Below, piece after piece: positions 1 to 6,471 of a stretch of 20,344 nucleotides of DNA. The translations under genes and the position numbers were made by a program. The DNA is from a virus. The notes beneath the pieces were generated by a model, which saw only the letters and a program-made list of their open reading frames with translations, did not search any database and was not told where the DNA came from. The DNA lies in the IMG/VR virus record IMGVR_UViG_3300044295_000495, positions 1 to 20,344 of that record; one strand, written 5' to 3'. Each line of letters starts with the position of its first letter. Positions within the stretch are counted from its first letter, which is position 1.

Positions 1-2014
1 TGCCCAGAATCACGGAGAGGATTTCCGAGATGGCATACTCGAGGCCATACTCGCGAGACATCATCTTCGCTTGTTCTGGATCAATATAGCACAAGTGGAC
101 CAGCGCATGGAAGATATTTATGATACGTTGTTCGAAGGACCAGCTGCGGGCCTCGGCCGACTTGAACAAGTCGATGTGGGCTTCCCAGTGGACTTGGTGG
201 TTTTCGAAGGGTTGGGGCTTGTGCAGCAAGCGCCACTTCCCCTCGGTCATGAGGATATTTTCGAGCTGCGCTTGCTCTTGATCGCGTTGATCACGTTCAA
301 TTTCAAAGTCTGAAAAAGAGAGGCGCAACATGTCTTGAGCACGGCGCTGAGTCTTGGGGTCATTGGGCGCTCCAAACATTCCTTCGGTGAACATCTGACG
401 GATCTGATCGACACGTGCGCTCCGCAGCTGGGGCATCATCGTGTCGGGTTCGATGCGAATATCCGCATGTTCATCAATGCTCTCGCGGGAGAACTCGGCC
501 ACTTCGGGGATATTCGATTTGCCTGCGATGCTCACCATGCGGGGGATGGTGTAGAACTGCTTCATGAGATGGCGAATCTTGAGGAACGCTTCCTCGAGCG
601 CCATCGCATTCCGTTGGATAGCTGGGCCGTGGACTTGGTCGGCTGCTTCTTGGAGGAGGTTGGTCTGGAATCCAGAGTTGGAGCCGCCTGCTCCACCTAG
701 CGTTGAGGGGTAGATGAGCGTGACATCATCCATTTCCTTCTTGATCATCTGGATAATGTTCCAGGCATCACCCACGACGGAGGAGGGTTGCAGAAAGGTG
801 GGAAGGGGAATCCCTGGGATCCAGTTGATGTTCAGGCGCTCGCCCGCTTCTGAGTTGTAGCTGTCGGATGATAGGCCTAGCTGGTTGGGGACGACGAGTT
901 TCGGGAAGAAGTGCATGGCGAGATTCTCGCCCAGCTTGCTGCGGTATTCATTGTATTCGCTCTGAAGGCCAATCAGGCGCTCAACAAAGGCATCTGGCCA
1001 GAACTGGCCCGGTGCGGCATCGTCGCACATCTCCACAAAGGGATAGGGATTGCGTGAGGCGTATTGGAAATTCCCAGGGAGTGTGTCGGATTCCTTGAGC
1101 AGCTTATTTCCCGCGACGACCAGATAGCGTCCCTTGGGATATTCTGGACATGGCGCGATGAATCGCTCGATCAATAGCGCGTACTTGTCCGTGGTGCCCA
1201 GGTTGTCACTCCGACTCGAGACACCTTGATACCGTGAGCCGAGGTCGGCGATCTGGCGCTGGTAGAAAAAGAGATCAACATCATTGTTCTCAGGCGCAAT
1301 GCTCCCAGCGTCGAGCGAAAAGCGCTGTTCGATTTCGTTGGTGGGAACCAGACGGACCCGCATAATCTCAGGCTGATTTGCCATCAGTTCGATTCCCGGG
1401 TCCGCTGGCAGTATTTCAAAAGCCGAGCAGAACTCTGTCTCGACCTCGCCCAAAATGGGGCGGAGTTTTCCATCAAGCTTGGTTGGAGCGTGAGCCACCA
1501 CATCGTCATTCCAACGGATCGCCCAGAACGCTTTGCCAGTGATGGGCACCCATTGCATGGCCTGCACCCACTTGGCCCGAAGTGCAGATTTCCGTGTGTA
1601 GTATTCGAGGCCCTTTTGACTGGCCTTGGCATTCAAGAGGTCTTCGCGGTCGGTGGTCGCTGGGATGACCGTGGGGTTCGGTGGAATGCGCGTATATTTT
1701 GCTACGCGTGCCACATACTTGGGCTTGATGAGGTTGATACGGAACCGCTTGCGATGGGCAGGTTCCTTCTTGACTTCGAGGCGGGCGAGCTCCACGTTGA
1801 AGCGCACATCGGGAAACCCTCGTAGGGCCGAGGCATTGATGAACCACTGAATCTCGAAGGGACGTCGGAGAGCCCGGCGCTTTTCATAGAGACTCATGGT
1901 GTCGGCGACGAGTGCCGCTTGTCGAGCAGCGGCTTGTTCGGGCGACTCCACGACTTCAACGACAACGGACGCCGTTTCTTTGGCGTCAAGGGGGGTTGGA
2001 GTGGGTGTGTCCAT
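1..2014 (-). CDS. Phage portal protein, C-terminus beyond window
   Basis: An uninterrupted minus-strand frame of 671 codons starts at ATG 2014 and runs off the left edge. The portal forms the dodecameric ring at the capsid vertex through which DNA is packaged and to which the tail attaches. The call rests on position directly downstream of the large terminase, on length (P22-type portals are about 700 residues), and on the layout: a Pro/Thr- and Glu-rich N-tail (1-40), a basic helix (about 40-60), the segment RINLIKPKYVARVAKYTRI (92-110) and a Trp/Gly-rich stretch around 150-170 (VPITGKAFWAIRW). Gln- and charge-rich helices follow. The start lies 4 bases after the preceding stop; its ribosome site is weak, which suggests translational coupling. 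The family call is by pattern; P22-like is the best guess. Confidence 0.75.
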   Translation of the reverse strand, partial: MDTPTPTPLDAKETASVVVEVVESPEQAAARQAALVADTMSLYEKRRALRRPFEIQWFINASALRGFPDVRFNVELARLEVKKEPAHRKRFRINLIKPKYVARVAKYTRIPPNPTVIPATTDREDLLNAKASQKGLEYYTRKSALRAKWVQAMQWVPITGKAFWAIRWNDDVVAHAPTKLDGKLRPILGEVETEFCSAFEILPADPGIELMANQPEIMRVRLVPTNEIEQRFSLDAGSIAPENNDVDLFFYQRQIADLGSRYQGVSSRSDNLGTTDKYALLIERFIAPCPEYPKGRYLVVAGNKLLKESDTLPGNFQYASRNPYPFVEMCDDAAPGQFWPDAFVERLIGLQSEYNEYRSKLGENLAMHFFPKLVVPNQLGLSSDSYNSEAGERLNINWIPGIPLPTFLQPSSVVGDAWNIIQMIKKEMDDVTLIYPSTLGGAGGSNSGFQTNLLQEAADQVHGPAIQRNAMALEEAFLKIRHLMKQFYTIPRMVSIAGKSNIPEVAEFSRESIDEHADIRIEPDTMMPQLRSARVDQIRQMFTEGMFGAPNDPKTQRRAQDMLRLSFSDFEIERDQRDQEQAQLENILMTEGKWRLLHKPQPFENHQVHWEAHIDLFKSAEARSWSFEQRIINIFHALVHLCYIDPEQAKMMSREYGLEYAISEILSVILG

Positions 2015-2017
2015 AGG

Positions 2018-2293
2018 TTACTGGGCATCCGTCAAGGACAGCAATTCCTGCATGTCCTGCATCGTGAGGGGTTCCCACTCCGCTGTATCGTTAAGCGCTC
2101 GAGTTTCAGCTCGCTCTTCGGGGCTCGAGGACCGCTGGGGTTGGTCAGGCACTTTGAACATATTCATCCACGACTGCAAGAGTTGTGTTTGGACATATTG
2201 GGCTTGGACCAGTTGTTCGGTGAGTTTGGCTTGCTGGGCCGACTGCTCTTTCACCAAGGTGAGGAGTTGTTCGGTCAGTTGTTTGTTAGTCAT
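2018..2293 (-). CDS. Small coiled-coil protein between terminase and portal
   Basis: A 91-residue protein of unknown function. Residues about 4-45 are a Gln/Leu-rich heptad pattern (LTEQLLTLVKEQSAQQAKL and onward) that should form a coiled coil. The C-terminal half is acidic and ends in a predicted helix (MQDMQELLSLTDAQ). The ATG overlaps the terminase stop by 8 bases, and the stop is 3 bases before the portal ATG, so all three genes are translationally coupled. Small helical proteins at this position could be packaging or head-assembly accessories, but nothing in the sequence assigns a role. Confidence 0.75.
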   Translation of the reverse strand: MTNKQLTEQLLTLVKEQSAQQAKLTEQLVQAQYVQTQLLQSWMNMFKVPDQPQRSSSPEERAETRALNDTAEWEPLTMQDMQELLSLTDAQ

Positions 2294-3881
2294 AGGCCAT
2301 TTCTTGCTGACGACGCCGAATGGTTTCCACGCCGATGTCGAATAGGGTAGGCTCTTTGGGCACCACTTTTACTGTGGGCTTGAGTTGGAGGGCTGAACTC
2401 ACTCCGAGTGCCACAACCGAGGCCACGTCATCATGCTTGCCTGGAGGAGCCGCAATACTGACTCCACCCATTGCGTTGAGTTTCCGCTGCAACTGGCTCA
2501 GTTGCTGATAGACGACGGGTTGGTCCAGCAACGTGAGCTTCTTGGTTCTTAAGAGTTGGAGCAAGCTGCCATACATTTTGGCTTTGCTCTTGCCCGTAAA
2601 GTCGTGTCCAATGATCGAGAAGCCGTGGAGCAGGGCGAGTTGTTGGAGACTCTCGAGCTGGTACTGGTCCGACACCACAAAGGCCAGCTTCCACTCTTTG
2701 ACGAGTTGGCCAATCTCCGCCATAATCACAGAGGGGTCGAGTGACTGCTTGAGACGTTTGTCTGGTGTCCACGTTTTGAGGAGGTCTTGGACAACTTGCC
2801 CATCGGGTTCCGTGTGGAAGATCGTGAAGGCAAAACTGTCGTGGCGGAACGCCGGATCCATCGCTCCCACAAAGGCCAGATCGTAGGCTCGATCTTCAAA
2901 ATCTTTTGGTGTCCTATATTTTACACCAGTTTGGGTGGCCAATGCAACTAATTCCGGCTGGATGAAGCCCGCAATGGCGGTGACAAATCGGGCGAGACTC
3001 TCACGCACAAAGGCTTCAGGGTCTTCCGCCTCGAGCTTGGCCAGCTTTTTGCGGTTGATGAGGGGATTTTCCATTGCCGCTGTGCTGGCTTGGAGTACGA
3101 GTGTCTCGTCGTACTGCTCGCGTTCTTCGTCGGTGAGTTTGAGGCCCCCTGTTCCGGCCTTCCAGTAGTCCCAGATGAGGCCTTCTTCGACGTAGGGGGT
3201 GCTGATCAGGAGTTGCTTGGCGTGGGGGAACTGGAGCTGGGCAAAGCGGACAGCGCGTTGGACCTCGTAGTCGGGGTTGGCGGCTTCGGCGGTGCGATAC
3301 CAAAAGCCCACCTCGTCCATAATGACGAGAGGCATGGCGAATCCACGACCTGTTTTGAGCACGGGCGGCTCGGGCTGGACCACAATGCCGTTGGCAAACT
3401 CGATTTTGTCGTACGACGCTTTCTTGATTTGGGCTTCAATCTTCGGACTCTTGCGGGCCATCAGGTTGATGCCGTTCATGTTGGCCTTCGCTGTGGCGAG
3501 ATCCTGGGCGATGTAGGGGACAATGATGTCTTGACCCGGTTCTACGAAGTCGAGGTGGCCCCCAAAGATAATTTCGTAGAGGGCAATGAACGCAATGATG
3601 GCATTGCTTTTGCCTGACCGTCGGCCCAAGATGCCCACGAAGGTCGAATACTCCTTCGGCGAGTATTCAGTGTCCGTCACGGAGACCGGATATCCCAGGC
3701 TATCGTAGACCACATTGTCGCTGAAGACAGCCCAGTCGGCTCGTTCTTGGGCCGACTGCAGTGGGAGGCCGTAGAAGGCTTTGACCGCCGTTTGCTGGGG
3801 GCGCGAGAGCGCCTTCCAGCAGGGTTGCATCAACTGTTTGTCCGTGATGACGTCGAGCAGGGGAAGCCGAGGAATACCCAT
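2286..3881 (-). CDS. terL: Terminase large subunit (ATPase and nuclease)
   Basis: A 531-residue complete TerL, the motor that translocates DNA into the prohead through the portal and cuts the concatemer. The ATPase domain shows a Walker A motif at 83-92 (GILGRRSGKS), Walker B with catalytic acid at 185-190 (LVIMDE) and the coupling motif LISTPY (225-230). The C-terminal RNase H-like nuclease domain carries the expected acidic residues: D342 in VGAMDPAF, D405 in FVVSDQYQLE and D484/D485 in KHDDVAS. The length is normal and no domain is broken. It lies 2 bases after the preceding gene and overlaps the next by 8. The packaging type (cos, pac or direct repeats) cannot be read from this sequence. 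Confidence 0.95.
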   Translation of the reverse strand: MGIPRLPLLDVITDKQLMQPCWKALSRPQQTAVKAFYGLPLQSAQERADWAVFSDNVVYDSLGYPVSVTDTEYSPKEYSTFVGILGRRSGKSNAIIAFIALYEIIFGGHLDFVEPGQDIIVPYIAQDLATAKANMNGINLMARKSPKIEAQIKKASYDKIEFANGIVVQPEPPVLKTGRGFAMPLVIMDEVGFWYRTAEAANPDYEVQRAVRFAQLQFPHAKQLLISTPYVEEGLIWDYWKAGTGGLKLTDEEREQYDETLVLQASTAAMENPLINRKKLAKLEAEDPEAFVRESLARFVTAIAGFIQPELVALATQTGVKYRTPKDFEDRAYDLAFVGAMDPAFRHDSFAFTIFHTEPDGQVVQDLLKTWTPDKRLKQSLDPSVIMAEIGQLVKEWKLAFVVSDQYQLESLQQLALLHGFSIIGHDFTGKSKAKMYGSLLQLLRTKKLTLLDQPVVYQQLSQLQRKLNAMGGVSIAAPPGKHDDVASVVALGVSSALQLKPTVKVVPKEPTLFDIGVETIRRRQQEMAYD

Positions 3882-3883
3882 CG

Positions 3884-4105
3884 TTAGTAGGGATTGAGCT
3901 TGCCTTCACGCACCGCATTCACGACCGCTTCTGTACACTGTCGATGGGCCTCGGCCTGGGACGATTCGGTTGTCCGAACCACGATGCCGTTGGATTTGTA
4001 TTCAGCAACCCATGCGTCGCCTTCGGGCGACTCGTGCACGTCGATTTGGAATGGGTATCGGCCCTCGAGCACGGCTTCGTAGAATTGGTTGTTATTAGGC
4101 TGCAT
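3884..4105 (-). CDS. Small protein upstream of terL, possible HicB-like fold
   Basis: A 73-residue protein starting at ATG 4105 (MQPNNNQFYEAVLEG), with a GGGA about 8 bases upstream. Upstream in-frame starts exist but would run far into the preceding gene and lack a better ribosome site. The pattern of a short beta-hairpin (DAWVAEYKSNGIVVRTTESS) followed by an Ala-rich helix (QAEAHRQCTEAVVNAVREG) is reminiscent of the small HicB/partial RNase H-like fold, but no antitoxin DNA-binding domain or HicA partner is present. It is therefore best left as hypothetical. It sits 2 bases before terL and belongs to the packaging operon. Confidence 0.65.
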   Translation of the reverse strand: MQPNNNQFYEAVLEGRYPFQIDVHESPEGDAWVAEYKSNGIVVRTTESSQAEAHRQCTEAVVNAVREGKLNPY

Positions 4106-4325
4106 GATCAAAATCCCAGGCGAGGCTCTGAATGGCCAGCATCTCGTTACAGAGTTGCCGATCCTTGGATGAGTGTTCGTTGTGCAGCGCTCGTGAGCGT
4201 CTCCACGCAGTCTTCGCAACACACCGCGCATACTTCCGCCGCATCGAGCGGGGATAGGGCGCTGAGGTGAGTTGCTGGTAGAGGTGAGTTCTGAGGGCCT
4301 GTCTGGCCTGCTGCCGGTAATGCAT
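4095..4325 (-). CDS. Small basic protein overlapping the terS 3' end
   Basis: A 76-residue ORF from ATG 4325, in a different frame from terS and nested in its last 179 bases; its stop overlaps the next gene start by 11 bases. Support is the textbook ribosome site TTGAGGAG seven bases before the ATG, and the fact that the ORF closes the gap between terS and the 73-aa gene. The protein is basic and arginine-rich in its first half (MHYRQQARQALRTHLYQQ, later MRRKYAR), with C and H residues scattered later; no motif is recognised. The alternative is that the good Shine-Dalgarno is fortuitous and only the terS frame is used here. Confidence 0.5.
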   Translation of the reverse strand: MHYRQQARQALRTHLYQQLTSAPYPRSMRRKYARCVAKTAWRRSRALHNEHSSKDRQLCNEMLAIQSLAWDFDHAA

Positions 4326-4740
4326 GATGGATCTCCTCAACAATTTCCGCAAGAATGGTATTTTCTTGCAATTCAGCGTGGTCGCGCTTCGCCGCGATAT
4401 ACGCAGCGAGGTCATCATCGGCTTTCTTGGAGGCAGGCGTCTCTGCGCCCGTCCTCAGGAGCCGCATCCCCTTGAAAATCTCGACTGCGACCTTCGCATC
4501 CCCGTCGATCAGGGCCGTTTTGATCGCGTCATGGGCGAGCGGAATGAGCTCGTTGACAATTTTGTCTTCGTACTGGCCCAGAATGTCAGCTTTTTTCGCC
4601 CACGACAAGGTTCGAGTGACCGTGTCGGGGTGCACATTGAAGTCTTTGGCTATTTGCCCAACACTTTTGCCCTGCATGACCCGTGCTTCGATCATTTTGA
4701 GGGCTCTGAGCTTCTTGAATTCGTATGCTTGGAGGGACAT
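4147..4740 (-). CDS. terS: Probable terminase small subunit
   Basis: A 197-residue protein starting at ATG 4740, chosen over the upstream start at 4863 because AGGA lies 7 bases before it and the upstream start would sit in the promoter. Small terminases bind the packaging initiation site and stimulate TerL. Residues about 14-53 form a helix-turn-helix (GKSVGQIAKDFNVHPDTVTR). They are followed by a helical segment (IPLAHDAIKTALIDGDAKVA) of the kind used for ring oligomerisation, then Ala/Glu-rich helices. The C-terminal 45 residues are low in helix, contain a short Cys cluster (CAVCCEDC) and overlap another ORF. First gene of the leftward operon. A different HTH regulator cannot be excluded. 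Confidence 0.7.
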   Translation of the reverse strand: MSLQAYEFKKLRALKMIEARVMQGKSVGQIAKDFNVHPDTVTRTLSWAKKADILGQYEDKIVNELIPLAHDAIKTALIDGDAKVAVEIFKGMRLLRTGAETPASKKADDDLAAYIAAKRDHAELQENTILAEIVEEIHHALPAAGQTGPQNSPLPATHLSALSPLDAAEVCAVCCEDCVETLTSAAQRTLIQGSATL

Positions 4741-4861
4741 CACAAGTCCTACAGGGGTTGCTTGTGGGGAGAATGGCCCGGACCACCATGCTGAACAGGT
4801 GGAGGAGGGGGCACCCGGCACGATGCGGGCCATTCTTGAAGTTGGGGCGGCGACAATGAGC

Positions 4862-4889
4862 ATTATAGCACAGTTTGGGGCCTGCGCAA
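4862..4889 (-). promoter_or_regulatory. Leftward sigma70-type promoter of the packaging operon
   Basis: On the minus strand a perfect TATAAT (4867-4862) is preceded by TGC, giving an extended -10. A TTGCGC (4889-4884) lies 16 bases upstream as the -35. Transcription would start near 4855, leaving a leader of about 115 bases before terS at 4740. This is the best host-type promoter seen in the window. Confidence 0.6.
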
Positions 4890-4894
4890 CAACT

Positions 4895-4921
4895 TTCTGA
4901 CCCCCTTGGCGGGGGTCAGAA
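4895..4921. repeat. 11-bp perfect inverted repeat
   Basis: TTCTGACCCCC (4895-4905) and GGGGGTCAGAA (4911-4921) are exact reverse complements with a 5-base loop. It lies just upstream of the leftward -35 box and 26 bases before the dyad array. There is no U-tract on either strand, so a terminator is unlikely; a protein binding site or a structural insulator between the divergent units is possible. Confidence 0.7.
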
Positions 4922-4946
4922 TATACATTTTGCTCAGTGTATAAGA

Positions 4947-4978
4947 TTTTTCACGGCCCTTTCAGGGCCTGTGAAAAA
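4947..4978. repeat. Hairpin with TTTTTCAC/GTGAAAAA outer arms
   Basis: Outer arms TTTTTCAC (4947-4954) and GTGAAAAA (4971-4978) enclose an inner stem GGCCCT/AGGGCC with a TTC loop and a single bulged T at 4970. The right-hand copy at 16267-16299 has the same outer arms but a different inner stem, and both are followed by the same 12-mer. Confidence 0.75.
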
Positions 4979-4982
4979 ACCT

Positions 4983-4994
4983 GTAAGTGATTGA
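4983..4994 (+). promoter_or_regulatory. 12-mer GTAAGTGATTGA, copy 1
   Basis: The exact 12-mer GTAAGTGATTGA starts 4 bases after the hairpin at 4947-4978. The second exact copy is at 16318-16329, again downstream of a hairpin with the same outer arms. Its role (activator site, part of an unusual promoter or origin) is unknown. Confidence 0.6.
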
Positions 4995-5028
4995 GTGGAT
5001 TGGAGTTAGAGTTTTCATGCTTTGTAGA

Positions 5029-5054
5029 TTTTCACGATGTATAAAATGTGAAAA
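5029..5054 (+). promoter_or_regulatory. Candidate rightward promoter box inside an operator dyad
   Basis: TTTTCAC (5029-5035) and GTGAAAA (5048-5054) are exact inverted repeats with a 12-base spacer that contains TATAAA (5040-5045), a -10-like box. A protein bound to this dyad would cover the box. No convincing -35 hexamer is present at 16-18 bases upstream, so the promoter would need an activator, or the box is only AT-rich DNA. Confidence 0.35.
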
Positions 5055-5175
5055 GTGGGATTTTGTCGAGAAAACGTGGGGTTTTCACGTTTTCTGGGGT
5101 GAAAACTTTGTGAAATTTTCAGGGGGTTGAAAAACGTAGAAGTCTTTTGTTTTGTTACAGTTAGGTGGGTTTGGC

Positions 5176-5196
5176 AGGGGCTTTTTTTTTGCCCCT
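5176..5196 (+). repeat. AGGGGC/GCCCCT hairpin with T9 loop
   Basis: AGGGGC (5176-5181) and GCCCCT (5191-5196) flank nine T residues. The following 30 bases are very AT-rich (TATATATTAG, ATATATAAAG). No defined role. Confidence 0.5.
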
Positions 5197-5364
5197 TATA
5201 TATTAGGGTATGAAATATATAAAGCGTGTTGGGTGGGTGGGGGCATATTTTTTCTGTGAGCCGCCGCCGCTAGGCGGGGGCGAGCGCAGCGAGCCAACTT
5301 TTGAATCGAATTGTGAGTACTTTTTGCTTCAAAATCCTGCTCTGAGCGCCTGCGTTTTTCGTAG

Positions 5365-5391
5365 GGCACCGTTTTGCGGTGCCAATTTTTT
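5365..5391 (+). terminator. Intrinsic terminator or attenuator in the leader
   Basis: GGCACCG (5365-5371) and CGGTGCC (5377-5383) form a perfect 7-bp stem with loop TTTTG, followed by AATTTTTT. It lies between the putative rightward promoter region and the first rightward gene (5659), so it would act as an attenuator unless a downstream promoter is used or antitermination occurs. Confidence 0.6.
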
Positions 5392-5436
5392 GGGGGTCTT
5401 TTATCTAAGAACCCACGTGCCCCCGGTCGAACAAGG

Positions 5437-5460
5437 GGGTGGGGCCCCGGGTGGGGCCCC
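5437..5460. repeat. Tandem 12-bp repeat GGGTGGGGCCCC x2
   Basis: Two exact copies of GGGTGGGGCCCC lie head to tail (5437-5448, 5449-5460). Each contains GGGGCCCC, so the pair can also fold into a GC hairpin. It sits in the GC-rich leader upstream of the first rightward gene. Confidence 0.7.
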
Positions 5461-5555
5461 CGAGGCGCACAGAACGCGCCCACGAATCTTCTCAATAATG
5501 GGGTCGCTGCGCTCCCTCCCTTGCTCTGTCACTCTTTGTTCTGCCCGTTTGCGGG

Positions 5556-5595
5556 GCCCAGCCTGCTGGGCTAACACAGGGCTGCGCCCTGTGTT
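5556..5595 (+). repeat. Two adjacent leader hairpins
   Basis: GCCCAGC/GCTGGGC (5556-5571, loop CT) is followed one base later by AACACAGGGC/GCCCTGTGTT (5573-5595, loop TGC). Both stems are perfect. Only CTTCT follows, too weak a U-tract for a normal terminator. They end 63 bases before the first rightward gene and add to the structured leader. Confidence 0.65.
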
Positions 5596-5658
5596 CTTCT
5601 GGGTGCAGAAAGACGAAGAGCTGGCGCTGCTGCCTGCTCACATCCCTAAGAGGCCCCC

Positions 5659-5937
5659 ATGACTGATCCGGACATGCACAACGCGCTCTGCATAGTTCTG
5701 AAATTGGACTTCCAGGCGCTGGGTGAAGATCCTGCCGCCACCGAGCCAGGCACCATCGCGCTCCCAACCACCACCTTCGAGATTGCCCTGCACGCCTTGG
5801 CCGATCTGGCTGAAGTAGCGATCTGTGACAACGATCTCGAGCTGGGTTCGAGCGTCCTGCGTCATACCCGCGAGCTGCTCAAGCTCAACCCGCGTGAAGC
5901 CCGTCCCCTGCTCAACCAGCTCAAGGCTGTCCCCTAA
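5659..5937 (+). CDS. Hypothetical acidic protein, first rightward gene
   Basis: A 92-residue protein starting at ATG 5659 with AAGAGG a few bases upstream. It is rich in Leu, Ala and acidic residues and predicted largely helical (FEIALHALADLAEVAI and later LGSSVLRHTRELLKLNPREA). No signal peptide, membrane segment or recognised domain is seen. It is the first gene after the structured leader, and its stop codon TAA lies in the loop of a perfect 8-bp hairpin (5927-5946). Function unknown; position suggests an early protein. Confidence 0.65.
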   Translation: MTDPDMHNALCIVLKLDFQALGEDPAATEPGTIALPTTTFEIALHALADLAEVAICDNDLELGSSVLRHTRELLKLNPREARPLLNQLKAVP

Positions 5938-5946
5938 CGGGGACAG
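5927..5946 (+). repeat. Hairpin enclosing a stop codon
   Basis: CTGTCCCC (5927-5934) and GGGGACAG (5939-5946) are perfect complements, and the 4-base loop is the TAA stop of the preceding gene plus one base. There is no U-tract after it. Confidence 0.7.
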
Positions 5947-5972
5947 TTCCGGCATCCAACCCGCAACAGGCA

Positions 5973-6008
5973 GGCAGCAGGCAGGCAAAAAACGCCTGCC
6001 ATGCTGCC
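5973..6008 (+). repeat. Long intergenic hairpin
   Basis: GGCAGCAGGCAGGC (5973-5986) pairs with GCCTGCCATGCTGCC (5994-6008) over 14 base pairs with one bulged A and the loop AAAAAAC. It lies between the first two rightward genes. The following bases are not U-rich, so it is more likely an RNA-stabilising or processing element than a terminator. Confidence 0.65.
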
Positions 6009-6036
6009 CATCAACCGTCCTCAACAGGAGTCCATC

Positions 6037-6162
6037 ATGTCCAACAAAACCTACGTCTGGCTTGTCTGGTCCGTGCCCTTCCTCATCGTGGCCTACCTCG
6101 TCCTGAACCTCTGGTTCTTTCTCTACGACCTGGACACCATCTTAGGGGCCTTCCCCCAATAG
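6037..6162 (+). CDS. Small single-pass membrane protein
   Basis: A 41-residue ORF starting at ATG 6037 with CAGGAG 7 bases upstream. A short charged N-tail (MSNKTY) is followed by one long hydrophobic, aromatic-rich segment at about residues 7-30 (WLVWSVPFLIVAYLVLNLWF), then a short acidic tail. This predicts an inner-membrane peptide. Its stop codon TAG runs into the next hairpin (6161-6183). Candidate roles for such early peptides include host membrane or superinfection modulation, but nothing distinguishes them here. Confidence 0.65.
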   Translation: MSNKTYVWLVWSVPFLIVAYLVLNLWFFLYDLDTILGAFPQ

Positions 6163-6183
6163 CACGACACAATGCGTCGTGCT
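6161..6183 (+). repeat. Hairpin at the stop codon
   Basis: AGCACGAC (6161-6168) and GTCGTGCT (6176-6183) form a perfect 8-bp stem that begins inside the TAG stop of the preceding gene. The ATG at 6172 lies in the loop and is not used; the next gene starts at GTG 6208. Confidence 0.65.
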
Positions 6184-6207
6184 CCTCAATTCGTGAAGGA
6201 GAACACA

Positions 6208-6471
6208 GTGCCACAGGTCCTCAACAAGCGCACGGCAAGCAAGGAACAACTCGCACAGGCCATCTACGTGGGCAGACCGACACGCTGGGGTAACCCCTAC
6301 GTCATCGGCAAGGACGGCTCGAGGGCCGACGTGGTGCGGCTCTACGCACAACACATCTTGCCGACCTTCACTGCAGCGGATCTGGCCCGTTTGCGCGGCA
6401 AAGATCTGGTCTGCTACTGCGCACCCCAGGCCTGTCACGCAGACCTCCTGCGAGCCGCTGCCAACAAGTAG
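6208..6471 (+). CDS. DUF4326-type protein
   Basis: An 87-residue protein. GTG 6208 is chosen because AAGGAG lies 7 bases before it; the in-frame ATG at 6172 sits in a hairpin loop without a ribosome site. It matches the pattern I know for DUF4326: YVGRPTRWGNPYVIG near residue 22, then LRGKDLVCYCAPQACHAD near residue 65. Two close cysteines and a histidine in the second motif (C-Y-C-x4-C-H) look like a metal site. The biochemical function of the family is not established to my knowledge; it is common in phages and mobile DNA. It is followed at once by a 10-bp hairpin. Confidence 0.8.
   Translation: MPQVLNKRTASKEQLAQAIYVGRPTRWGNPYVIGKDGSRADVVRLYAQHILPTFTAADLARLRGKDLVCYCAPQACHADLLRAAANK

Larger units (their letters stand above)
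4947..5133. promoter_or_regulatory. Array of TTTTCAC / GTGAAAA dyads (operator or origin cluster)
   Basis: Half-sites TTTTCAC or GTGAAAA occur at 4948-4954, 4971-4977, 5029-5035, 5048-5054, 5082-5088 and 5099-5105. Looser copies are TTTTCAT (5012-5018), TTTGTGAAATTTTCA (5107-5121, with an 11-base palindrome inside) and TTTTCAGGGGGTTGAAAA (5116-5133). They pair as inverted repeats with spacers of 16, 12 and 10 bases. A further perfect 10-bp repeat, AGAAAACGTG/CACGTTTTCT, lies at 5069-5095. Dyads of one sequence clustered between divergent operons are typical of repressor operators, or alternatively of replication-initiator sites. The same family recurs at 16267-16365. Confidence 0.65.
4741..5658. 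other. Divergent control region without a convincing gene
   Basis: This 0.9-kb stretch separates the leftward packaging genes from the rightward genes. From left to right it holds the leftward promoter, an 11-bp perfect hairpin, an array of TTTTCAC/GTGAAAA dyads in AT-rich DNA (4947-5133), then a GC-rich leader (about 5250-5640) full of inverted repeats and one intrinsic terminator. A 150-codon plus frame (5210-5662) crosses the leader but consists of translated hairpins and has no ribosome site, so it is not called. The listed sub-features account for most of the visible structure. Confidence 0.75.

Noticed and set aside
1896-2345. Plus-strand Ser/Cys-rich ORFs opposite the 91-aa and portal genes
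   Set aside because: Low-complexity translations antisense to coupled genes; no ribosome site.
3090-3617. Plus-strand 175-codon ORF opposite terL
   Set aside because: It is antisense to a gene with all terminase motifs intact; an open shadow frame is expected from its codon use.
4355-4900. Plus-strand 181-codon ORF opposite terS
   Set aside because: It runs antisense to terS and through its promoter, with no ribosome site or recognisable domain.
5210-5662. Plus-strand 150-codon ORF across the leader
   Set aside because: It is made of translated hairpins and GC repeats, has no ribosome site and overlaps the intrinsic terminator.
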